From: Candidatus Pelagibacterales bacterium
Lineage (GTDB): Bacteria; Pseudomonadota; Alphaproteobacteria; TMED109
Direction of reading: 5' to 3'
NCBI GenBank assembly: GCA_002732015.1
Contig: PCCU01000027.1
Span: 1-11,786, forward strand
DNA: 11,786 bases
Below the pieces are notes generated by a model. The model saw only the letters and a program-made list of their open reading frames with translations. It was not told the DNA's origin and searched no databases. The first letter of the stretch is position 1, and each line of letters starts with the position of its first letter. The position numbers and the translations under genes were made by a program. Shown piece after piece: positions 1 through 6,397 of the stretch.

Positions 1-1757
1 GTAACAGTTCCCAATCCTGATTTTATAAAATTCCCAGATCCTGATATTACTCCAGAGTACTCTGCTGTACCAGATTGATTGAAAGTTGCATCCCCACTTG
101 CAAGAGAAATATTATTTTCTACAGTAGCTCCACTTGACGAGCTAATTGAAGATCCACCTCCCAAACTGATAGTACCTGAACCAGATACTGAACCAGAGCC
201 TGGTGTAAGTACCAATCCTCCTGAACCAGATCTAGTAATATTAGCGTTTATGAATATATCGTTATTTGATTGCAGTGTAAGATCATTACTACTAGAGGAT
301 GATATAGCTGATGAAACTGTAATATTTCCATCTTGAGAGCCTCCTCCGTCTGTTCTAACTGTGATATTGCTACTAGCCAAGGCAGAAACTAGAGTAGATG
401 CGCTTATTTCTTCGTCATCTTCATTTGCTGTATAATCAGAACTACCACTTCCCGTAATTTCTATATTATATGGATCTAATAACCAATCTCCATCTTTGCC
501 AGAAAAGGATTTCGTAGATACTCTTGAATTATTGATATTTAACTTATATCCAGACGTTTCAATTCTTCCGCCATCTCCGCCTTCAAGTCCACCCTTTGCT
601 AACAAAGCACCTTTTACGCTGGTTTTTCCGGATTTATTGTGAATATCTGACCAAACTACAATCTCACCTCCAATTCCATATTTTATGGAAGATGCATCAA
701 TTTTTGTATTATCCTCTACAACTACGGTTTTAGCTTGGTATACATCAGGATTAGAATTCTGCCAGCTTCCTCCTACTAAGGCTTGCCCTCCTCCTGTTTT
801 ACCTGTTACATTGATTACAGATCCTGTTTTTAGTTTGATATGATCACCAGTAATCTCTATTTTTCCGCCGAACGATACTTCAGAAGAGGCTATCATAGTT
901 CCAGAGTTCTTAATTTTTCCTTTCTTTGACGATAAAAATATTTTTCCGCCTTTTTTTGTAATTCCTTGAGCTTTAATCGTTCCTTTATTGTTAATAACCG
1001 CTGATAAAACATCATCTTTCCCCTCAGATGAAAGTATTACTGAACCATTATTTGCATTTATAGCTTTGTTATTTTCTATTAAAGAATTTAATGCACCTTG
1101 CTCAATACTATAATTTATGAGTTTATTTCCATCTAAGGATAATTTTACCTTATCCCCAGAAAGCATTGCAGCACTACCTTCAGGAGTATTTATCACTCCA
1201 TTATTTTCAATTCTATTAGAAATTAATGCGATCGTGCCTTCTTTAAACGCACTCAAAGTACCTTCGTTTTTAATTAAGCCACTGATATCATTAGTTTTTT
1301 CAAAAACGTAATCATCTTTAAGAAAATTTTCAGAAGACATATTCAATGAAGAAGCTATCATAGCGCCTACATCTACTTTAGAGCCCCCTTGAAATATTAC
1401 TCCACTGGGATTTAAAAATATTAGTTTTCCATTAGCTTTTAAACTTCCGTAAATGTGCGAAGGATCGCTCGCAAATACTCTATTTAGTGCAGTAGATGAA
1501 GAGCTTGGCTGAAAAAACTCTACACTGGCATCCCTACCGATGTTAAATGTCTCCCAATTTAATATAACTTTATCGGAATTTTGCTTAACAGATAAATTAC
1601 TCTGATTAGAAGTTATTGTAGCATTCCCACTTTCAACAGTACCGCCAGTGGGAAGGGTATTTTTATTTATTTCTTGAGATTTGAGATAAGAAAAATTTGA
1701 CAAAAATAGAGATGCAGAGACTAATGTAGAGATGGTTATTTTCGTAAATTTTAGCAT
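1..1757 (-). CDS. TpsA-family filamentous haemagglutinin-like exoprotein, N-terminal part (3' end outside window)
   Basis: A continuous open frame runs from an ATG at 1757 to the left window edge (585 codons, no stop). It encodes the secreted partner of a two-partner secretion system. A signal peptide with a hydrophobic core (ITISTLVSASLFL) occupies about residues 1-28. It is followed by a TPS secretion domain with LNWETFNIG (66-74) and FLNPSGVIFQGG (114-125), the counterpart of the family's NPNG motif. Beta-helix-like sequence follows, then GGRIETSG (397-404) and DWLLDPYNI (424-432), typical of proteins carrying the haemagglutination-activity domain. After that comes Ser/Gly-rich sequence and the beginning of an autotransporter-type beta repeat (SGSGNFIKSGLGTV). 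The gene lies 35 nt downstream of tpsB on the same strand. An in-frame TGA 9 nt upstream limits the start to ATG 1757 or the preceding TTG. No Shine-Dalgarno sequence is visible. Adhesion, biofilm or toxin delivery cannot be told apart without the C-terminus. Confidence 0.92.
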   Translation of the reverse strand, partial: MLKFTKITISTLVSASLFLSNFSYLKSQEINKNTLPTGGTVESGNATITSNQSNLSVKQNSDKVILNWETFNIGRDASVEFFQPSSSSTALNRVFASDPSHIYGSLKANGKLIFLNPSGVIFQGGSKVDVGAMIASSLNMSSENFLKDDYVFEKTNDISGLIKNEGTLSAFKEGTIALISNRIENNGVINTPEGSAAMLSGDKVKLSLDGNKLINYSIEQGALNSLIENNKAINANNGSVILSSEGKDDVLSAVINNKGTIKAQGITKKGGKIFLSSKKGKIKNSGTMIASSEVSFGGKIEITGDHIKLKTGSVINVTGKTGGGQALVGGSWQNSNPDVYQAKTVVVEDNTKIDASSIKYGIGGEIVVWSDIHNKSGKTSVKGALLAKGGLEGGDGGRIETSGYKLNINNSRVSTKSFSGKDGDWLLDPYNIEITGSGSSDYTANEDDEEISASTLVSALASSNITVRTDGGGSQDGNITVSSAISSSSSNDLTLQSNNDIFINANITRSGSGGLVLTPGSGSVSGSGTISLGGGSSISSSSGATVENNISLASGDATFNQSGTAEYSGVISGSGNFIKSGLGTV

Positions 1758-1789
1758 CAAATATTTTCATAATAAATAAATTCATACAA

Positions 1790-1794
1790 CCTCT
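1790..1794 (-). promoter_or_regulatory. Shine-Dalgarno-like AGAGG at the tpsB-tpsA junction, phased to an out-of-frame ATG
   Basis: On the minus strand AGAGG overlaps the tpsB stop codon and lies 4 nt before an ATG at 1785. That ATG opens a 40-codon frame ending at 1663, one base out of phase with tpsA. The tpsA start I chose (1757) is about 32 nt away and has no such site. This may be a translational-coupling leader, or the trace of a one-base indel in the tpsA start region. Confidence 0.4.
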
Positions 1795-3544
1795 ATTTTA
1801 AATTAAAAACTCCTAAAAACCAATATCTCCAAGTATTGTCTTTACCGTCACTATTATTTCCTGAACTTGTCTTTCCTGGGTTGCCTGATACCGAATCGGC
1901 TACACCTATTTTTAAGCTATAATCATTACTAGTAAACATGTCTAAACCAGCACCCCAACCTTTTAAAGAATACTTATTTGGAGTAGTCATGCTAATATTC
2001 AGTAAGTCATTGTATTGCTTGATATTTCCATAGTCGTAAAAGAGGCTTAACTGCATATCTTCAAATAGATTTATGATGGAACCACCTGGTTTATATTTTA
2101 AGTCAAAACTTACTTTCCTACCTTCATCTCCACTAGCTTCTCCTGAAGGATATGCTCTAACTCCTCCTACTCCCCCTAAAGTAAACTTTTCAGAGCTATC
2201 TAAATTTTTATTGGCAAGCTGTGCAGATGCCAAAATATGCAGATCAAGTGGCTCTGCGATTCGCTGTATACGTAAAAACTGTATATTGCTTTTACTAAAG
2301 CTACCGTCAGTTTTTGCTCCTGAAGTTCCTTGATCCGAAGATAAATCAGATTGGTCTCCAGATAAATCCAATTCTCCTGAAGAGAAAGATATAGTTGACT
2401 GCATATAGCCACCAAGAAAAATTTTATCAATATTAGTAAAAGTAAATTTAGTGCCTATGGTAGAAATATTTTTATCACTAGTAGTAGAGCCTGTAGTTTC
2501 ATTATACATTTCTTTATGCTCATAATTTCCTGATATGAGCAGTGTTCTTATTGCAGTTCTATGTAAAGGATATTTAAGGTTAGCTGAATACGTTAGTGCA
2601 TTTCCCATTGATTTAGGAGAGGTTTTAAGCTCTTTTCCTATTTTATAATTTAAATCATTTATGAAAAAGCTACTTCTCAATCCATTCCGTCCCAATGGGT
2701 AATTGTACCCTAACTTGTATAAACTAAAATTTCCAGAAGGAGCAGTAATCACATTGAAAATAACTTGGTCTCCAATCTTTGTAGGGTTATTTATATATGC
2801 TATACCTGAAGTTCTATTTTGACCAGTATACCTATTACCATAATTATCTATTGAAAGCGCTCCTGAAATTAATGGTCCCTCTTTTACATCCAAAACTATT
2901 CTAGTAGAATATATATCGTCACCAGGCTTTAATGTAACTTTACCCTCTATACCGGGCATTTCATTAAAATTTAAAATAGACCTTTCTAGCCCTTGCTGAG
3001 TAAACTTTCCTTTCATCCCCTCAATGAAGTAACTCTCAGGAATGCCATCTTTTAATCTAATATCATTCTTTTTAATTTCATATGGCTTTTCGCTGTCTAA
3101 CTTACCTTCAGAGATAAATATAGTTATTATCCCATCTTTTACTTCTTGTTCGGGTATATATGCTTGTGCTAAAAAATACCCTGCTTCTCTATAAAAACTT
3201 TGTATTTTGTTAGCGGCATTTTGAATTTCTTCAAAACTAAGATTTTTTCCTATCAAATCTTCTAAGATTTTTTCTAATTCCTGAGAAGTAAATCCATTTT
3301 TTTTTCCCTCAAACTTAAACCCCTTGATTAATACTTTTTCCCCATTTTTTCCAGATACTCCATTAATTATTTCGTCTTCTTTAGGGATTTGTATAGGTAG
3401 TACATTTACTTTTTCTATTTCTTCTTCAAAATTAAGAAGACTTCCTGCATTAGGCACAGAATAAGCTAACCTTAAACAAAAAAACCAGAATAATGTTAAT
3501 AAAAAAACAGCTTTTAAAAAATAAACAAATATATTTACAACCAT
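1793..3544 (-). CDS. TpsB outer-membrane transporter (ShlB/FhaC/HecB family)
   Basis: Outer-membrane beta-barrel that exports its TpsA partner across the outer membrane. The 583 residues match the usual TpsB size (about 550-600). A hydrophobic signal peptide (about 1-28, ending LAYS) is followed by PNAGSLLNFEEE, the periplasmic start seen in many family members. A first POTRA domain covers about residues 69-146 (VLIKGF ... FISEGKL) and a second about 150-224. The C-terminal half is the barrel. It contains VRAYPSGEASGDEG (462-475), the conserved VRGY-type motif of the plug loop in the TpsB/Omp85 superfamily, with A in place of the usual G. An Asp/Ser-rich stretch near 390-415 is probably a surface loop. 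The first codon is only 17 nt from the tRNA-Arg 3' end and has no visible ribosome binding site, so transcription may come from upstream of the tRNA. It forms an operon with tpsA. Confidence 0.95.
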   Translation of the reverse strand: MVVNIFVYFLKAVFLLTLFWFFCLRLAYSVPNAGSLLNFEEEIEKVNVLPIQIPKEDEIINGVSGKNGEKVLIKGFKFEGKKNGFTSQELEKILEDLIGKNLSFEEIQNAANKIQSFYREAGYFLAQAYIPEQEVKDGIITIFISEGKLDSEKPYEIKKNDIRLKDGIPESYFIEGMKGKFTQQGLERSILNFNEMPGIEGKVTLKPGDDIYSTRIVLDVKEGPLISGALSIDNYGNRYTGQNRTSGIAYINNPTKIGDQVIFNVITAPSGNFSLYKLGYNYPLGRNGLRSSFFINDLNYKIGKELKTSPKSMGNALTYSANLKYPLHRTAIRTLLISGNYEHKEMYNETTGSTTSDKNISTIGTKFTFTNIDKIFLGGYMQSTISFSSGELDLSGDQSDLSSDQGTSGAKTDGSFSKSNIQFLRIQRIAEPLDLHILASAQLANKNLDSSEKFTLGGVGGVRAYPSGEASGDEGRKVSFDLKYKPGGSIINLFEDMQLSLFYDYGNIKQYNDLLNISMTTPNKYSLKGWGAGLDMFTSNDYSLKIGVADSVSGNPGKTSSGNNSDGKDNTWRYWFLGVFNLK

Positions 3545-3561
3545 AAATCTACCAAATAAAG

Positions 3562-3638
3562 TGGCGTCCTCGGCAAGATTCGAACTTGCGACCCTCTGCT
3601 TAGAAGGCAGATGCTCTATCCAGCTGAGCTACGAGGAC
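3562..3638 (-). tRNA. tRNA-Arg (anticodon UCU), CCA encoded
   Basis: Reading the minus strand, the acceptor stem GTCCTCG pairs with CGAGGAC, followed by discriminator G and an encoded CCA (3562-3564). The D arm, the anticodon stem TCTGC/GCAGA with loop CTTCTAA (anticodon at 3602-3604), and the T arm with GTTCGAATC are all intact, 77 nt in total. It decodes AGA/AGG, the favoured arginine codons in AT-rich genomes, so it is probably important. The 5' half is duplicated at 5357-5401, which marks this gene as an integration site. The DNA upstream of the tRNA (its promoter side) belongs to the inserted segment, so the island must supply the promoter. No strong -35/-10 pair stands out there. Confidence 0.98.
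3594..3638 (-). repeat. att-like core repeat, copy 1 (inside intact tRNA-Arg)
   Basis: This segment covers the tRNA 5' half up to the anticodon loop and stem. It matches 5357-5401 in the same orientation, with 36 bp perfect (3600-3635) and 42 of 45 bp over the whole stretch. Similarity stops at the tRNA 5' end. The offset between copies is 1763 bp. Direct repetition of part of a tRNA gene around a foreign segment is the usual mark of site-specific integration by a tyrosine recombinase. Confidence 0.85.
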
Positions 3639-4009
3639 TCAGACTCTCTAAACCATTTCCACCTTGATTTACAGAGTTACCAAAACAGTTTGTTGCAAAT
3701 AAAATAATCTTATAAAACTACCAAGAAACTACCAAGCTTTACTATCACTCGTTAATACTTGCTTCGAACTTAGTGTATTATAGTTAAAAATACTTCCCTA
3801 TCAATAGTTAATTAATCTTAATATTTAGTAATTTAACAAAAATAAACTTGGCAATAAAACAAAGTATACTAAATAAAAATGAAATATCTGACATTAAATA
3901 TAAATATTACTTGCTTAGTATTATCAAGACGTATCTATTTAATTTTCTAAAGATTTAAGCTTATTTTTAATGTTAATATATGAAGAATAATTAAATGAAT
4001 AATTTATGA
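3639..4009. other. Gene-free stretch: tRNA-proximal end of the small island
   Basis: This 371-bp stretch contains no credible ORF. It holds a perfect tandem 11-bp repeat (3715-3736) and a further TACCAA at 3678-3683. The rest is very AT-rich. I see no convincing terminator hairpin for the methyltransferase gene, which is transcribed into this region, and no clear promoter for the tRNA. Confidence 0.6.
3715..3736 (+). repeat. Tandem 11-bp repeat AAACTACCAAG x2 (possible recombinase arm sites)
   Basis: Two perfect adjacent copies of AAACTACCAAG (3715-3725 and 3726-3736) begin 77 bp from the tRNA 5' end. Closely related copies lie at the other end of the island (5250-5289). Short direct repeats placed about 70-120 bp from an att core resemble the arm-type binding sites of lambda-like integrases. 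That function is inferred from position only. Confidence 0.6.
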
Positions 4010-5104
4010 TTATTTATTAATAACTTTATTTAAATAAATATAGGTATTCTCAAGCAGTATTTTTAATTCTTTTCTTTTAGGAGGTAATGCTGGTTCCCCA
4101 TAATATTGAGGAGCAGCTATTTTATGTAATGCTAAACATGTACTGTAACGTATTACATCATATTTTTTATTCAAGACTACCTCCTTTAATTTATTATATA
4201 TATCAATTATATCTTTAGTTTCCTTATCACTATAAATTTTTTTATCTAATTGATTAATTTCATCGTTTGGTTGTAATAAACTTCCTAAGTCCTTAGCATT
4301 TACAGAATTTGTATTTTTCTTAAATACTAGCACAGCACTGTGATGCGCTTTGTTATGATTTACGCTAGAAAGAGGATCGGAATGACTTGATGAGTATAAT
4401 TCAAAGCCTAACTTTGACATAAATGTTATGTATTGTTGAGGGCTATACAAATTAATATAAGGTACAAAAAAGTCATCCATAATTTGACTAGTGTGAGGAT
4501 TAGACAAATTTCCATTAGCGTAATTAATTGCTGACGAAATAAAAAATCTGTCTATATCTTCTACACTTAATAGACCTCTAATCATTTCATTTACAAACCA
4601 TTTAAAAGTTCCTGATCTATAAAAATAAATCCAAATGAGCCCATATTTTTTTACAGCATTTGCACAGTTTATTAAACCTTTAGCAGTATTTGAGAAGTGA
4701 TGTACAATTCCAGATAAATAAACGAAATCATATTTATTTTTAGGTAATTCTTGTTTACACAAATCTAAATTTCTAGTTAATATATTAAGACTACTATATT
4801 TCTTTTTTTTTAATAACTTTTTAAATCTATTGACATGCTCTTTACTTATATCATAGTGTTCTACAGTTTTAACACCAAGTAATGCCATAGCAAGAGCCTG
4901 TCTTCCAGTTCCTACATCCATGATTTTGAGTGAAGAATATTTGTCTATTATTCCAGCAATTTCAAAATCATTTTTTATTATATTTACAATATTTGCTATA
5001 TGCTCTTCACTGAGCAATTCATTATACATGTTGCCAAATGAATATTTACCATACAGTTCTCCTGTAAGATTCTTTTCTCTATTTCTTCCTCTTAGTAAAG
5101 ACAT
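4010..5104 (-). CDS. Class I SAM-dependent methyltransferase, sole gene of the tRNA-Arg island
   Basis: Cytosolic protein of 364 residues with a Rossmann-type methyltransferase core. The SAM-binding motif I is IMDVGTGRQALAMAL (61-75), with an acidic motif II residue in HYDIS (D85). DFVYLSGIVHHF (126-137) takes the place of the region around motif IV and resembles the Methyltransf_11/12/25 group. The C-terminal 200 residues (FYRSGTFKWF ... NPHTSQIMDDFF) are not a domain I recognise and may set substrate choice. The substrate is unknown. Such enzymes are common in glycan or small-molecule tailoring, but nothing adjacent supports either role. ATG 5104 is preceded by TAAGG at a suitable distance. 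The gene stands alone between the intact tRNA-Arg and the duplicated tRNA half, so it is the only cargo of a putative integrated element. Confidence 0.85.
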   Translation of the reverse strand: MSLLRGRNREKNLTGELYGKYSFGNMYNELLSEEHIANIVNIIKNDFEIAGIIDKYSSLKIMDVGTGRQALAMALLGVKTVEHYDISKEHVNRFKKLLKKKKYSSLNILTRNLDLCKQELPKNKYDFVYLSGIVHHFSNTAKGLINCANAVKKYGLIWIYFYRSGTFKWFVNEMIRGLLSVEDIDRFFISSAINYANGNLSNPHTSQIMDDFFVPYINLYSPQQYITFMSKLGFELYSSSHSDPLSSVNHNKAHHSAVLVFKKNTNSVNAKDLGSLLQPNDEINQLDKKIYSDKETKDIIDIYNKLKEVVLNKKYDVIRYSTCLALHKIAAPQYYGEPALPPKRKELKILLENTYIYLNKVINK

Positions 5105-5249
5105 ATATACCTTAATAATATTCTTTGGTACAAGTTGTAAATCAATAAAAGTAAAAGGCTATAAATTTTACATTAATTATTTTAACAAATAGTTTCAGCA
5201 TTTTTATAAATGTTACATCACACAATCTATAACTAATTCTGTTTAATTA

Positions 5250-5289
5250 AAACTATCAAGCTATGTTAAAACTACCAAAAACTACAACG
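5250..5289 (+). repeat. AAACTACCAAG-like repeats at the distal island end
   Basis: Three imperfect copies share the orientation of the tandem pair at 3715-3736: AAACTATCAAG (5250-5260, one mismatch), AAACTACCAAA (5269-5279, one mismatch) and a looser AAACTACAACG (5279-5289). They lie about 75-110 bp from the tRNA remnant, much as the first pair lies from the intact tRNA. This is consistent with arm sites of an integrase, although no integrase gene is present. Confidence 0.55.
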
Positions 5290-5356
5290 AATTACAAGCT
5301 AATAATGTTAGAAGTATTGGTTTTCTGGTACTTTGAAGAGGATTGTGTTATAAGAT

Positions 5357-5401
5357 CTATGATTAGAAGGCAGATGCTCTATCCAGCTGAGCTACGAGTA
5401 C
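5357..5401 (-). pseudogene. tRNA-Arg 5'-half remnant / second att-like core
   Basis: The segment repeats the tRNA-Arg 5' end through the D arm and anticodon loop (5363-5398 perfect, 42 of 45 bp in all). It has one change in the acceptor strand (G to T on plus at 5399) and two near the anticodon stem. It lacks the T arm and 3' acceptor strand, so it cannot make a tRNA. If the island entered by recombination inside the tRNA, this would be the original chromosomal 5' half, displaced and now free to mutate. Confidence 0.88.
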
Positions 5402-5524
5402 ATAGGGAAAAATATATGTCATAATTTTTAAAATTAAAGAACAAATATAATTCTCTTTAATGGCGACGTTCTATATTTTAATAAATTAATTTGACTTACT
5501 TGCAAAAAGCTTTGTTGACTAAGG

Positions 5525-5552
5525 TTGTTAAATATTTATTGGCATATATAAT
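5525..5552 (+). promoter_or_regulatory. Candidate sigma70-type promoter for egtC-egtB
   Basis: A perfect TATAAT (5547-5552) is preceded at 16 bp by TTGTTA (5525-5530). The expected start of transcription lies about 35 nt before egtC. DNA this AT-rich produces such matches by chance, so only the combination of position and a full consensus -10 supports it. Confidence 0.4.
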
Positions 5553-5594
5553 TATTTAATATTGAGTAATAATTATAAAAAAAATTAATATAAA

Positions 5595-6374
5595 ATGTGT
5601 AGACATATTGGTTACATTGGTAATAAAGAGTTTATAGATAAAGTTATTTTAGAAAAAAAGCATTCTCTTGTAGATATGGCATTTCAACCTAAAGAAATGG
5701 AAAATGCTAAACTTAATGCTGATGGTTTCGGTATAGGCTGGAATAGCCACGAAAATGGAAAAAAGTTTTTTCTTTATAAAAACTATATACCAATTTGGAA
5801 TGACCAAAACCTAAAGTCTTTAACAAAAAACATTAAAACTAATTTAATGATAGCAAATGTTAGAAGTGCAACATTATTGACAAATACAGGCTATCAAAAC
5901 ACACACCCATTTGTTTTTGATAATTTGCTTTTTTCTCATAATGGTTACATTGAAAACTTTGAAACAAGTATTAGAAGTACTCTTTTAAGTTTGTTAGATA
6001 AAAAACTTTTATCAACAATAAAAGGAAGCACTGACTCAGAATTAATATTTTTAATAATTATTAATATATATAAAAAGGAAAAAAGTTTATTAAAAGCAAT
6101 TAAAGAAGCTATCAAAATTCTTTCTAAGGTGTGTAAGGCTGCTATGTTAAATTTCTTAATAGCAGAATATAAAGACAAAAAATATAAACTATATGCAACT
6201 AAAACTTCAATAAAACTGACCTCTCCTTCTCTTTATTATCAAATCAATAAGAATAAAAGTATTTTCATTTCTTCAGAGAAACTTGATAAAAAAAAGTGGG
6301 TGTCAGTTAAAAACAACTCTTTAATAGAATGTAGTAAAAATACAGTCAAAATAATGGAAATTGAAAAATCTTAA
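5595..6374 (+). CDS. egtC: EgtC, gamma-glutamyl hercynylcysteine sulfoxide hydrolase (class II glutamine amidotransferase fold)
   Basis: Third step of ergothioneine synthesis: removes the gamma-glutamyl group from the EgtB product to give hercynylcysteine sulfoxide. It has 259 residues, the family's normal length. It begins MCRHIGYIG, so Cys2 becomes the N-terminal nucleophile after removal of Met, as in class II amidotransferases. Other conserved segments are NADGFGIGW (41-49), VRSAT (89-93), NTHPF (102-106), FSHNG (113-117) and GSTDSE (144-149). The ATG is fixed by the need for Cys2. No Shine-Dalgarno sequence is seen in the A-rich leader. The TTG start of egtB lies 23 nt downstream, so the two are probably cotranscribed. 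GC content looks lower than in the tps genes. Function is assigned from the neighbouring egtB and egtD together with these motifs. Confidence 0.93.
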   Translation: MCRHIGYIGNKEFIDKVILEKKHSLVDMAFQPKEMENAKLNADGFGIGWNSHENGKKFFLYKNYIPIWNDQNLKSLTKNIKTNLMIANVRSATLLTNTGYQNTHPFVFDNLLFSHNGYIENFETSIRSTLLSLLDKKLLSTIKGSTDSELIFLIIINIYKKEKSLLKAIKEAIKILSKVCKAAMLNFLIAEYKDKKYKLYATKTSIKLTSPSLYYQINKNKSIFISSEKLDKKKWVSVKNNSLIECSKNTVKIMEIEKS

Positions 6375-6397
6375 AATCAATAGAAAGCATTAATAAC

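Larger units (their letters stand above)
5105..5594. other. Gene-free stretch: distal island end, tRNA remnant and egtC upstream region
   Basis: This 490-bp stretch contains no credible gene. In order it holds the methyltransferase leader, a cluster of AAACTACCAAG-like repeats (5250-5289), the tRNA-Arg half copy (5357-5401), about 110 bp of AT-rich DNA that may be the original tRNA promoter region, and a candidate promoter for egtC near 5525-5552. Confidence 0.65.

Noticed and set aside
79..1311. Plus-strand ORFs at 79-336 and 1117-1311
   Set aside because: They are antisense to a continuous tpsA reading frame with clear TPS-domain motifs. Their own sequences show no domain.
3549..3556. CTACCAAA between tRNA and tpsB as a further arm site
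   Set aside because: It matches only the core of the 11-bp motif and lies on the opposite side of the tRNA from the island. It is noted in the repeat finding but not annotated as a site.
4920..5192. Plus-strand 90-codon ORF opposite the methyltransferase start
   Set aside because: It is antisense to the conserved SAM-binding region and has no recognisable content. It looks hydrophobic only as a shadow of the other strand.
5263..5424. A 53-codon plus-strand ORF running through the island end and the tRNA fragment
   Set aside because: It reads straight through the duplicated tRNA half and the repeat cluster, has no ribosome site and resembles no protein I know, so it is most likely chance.
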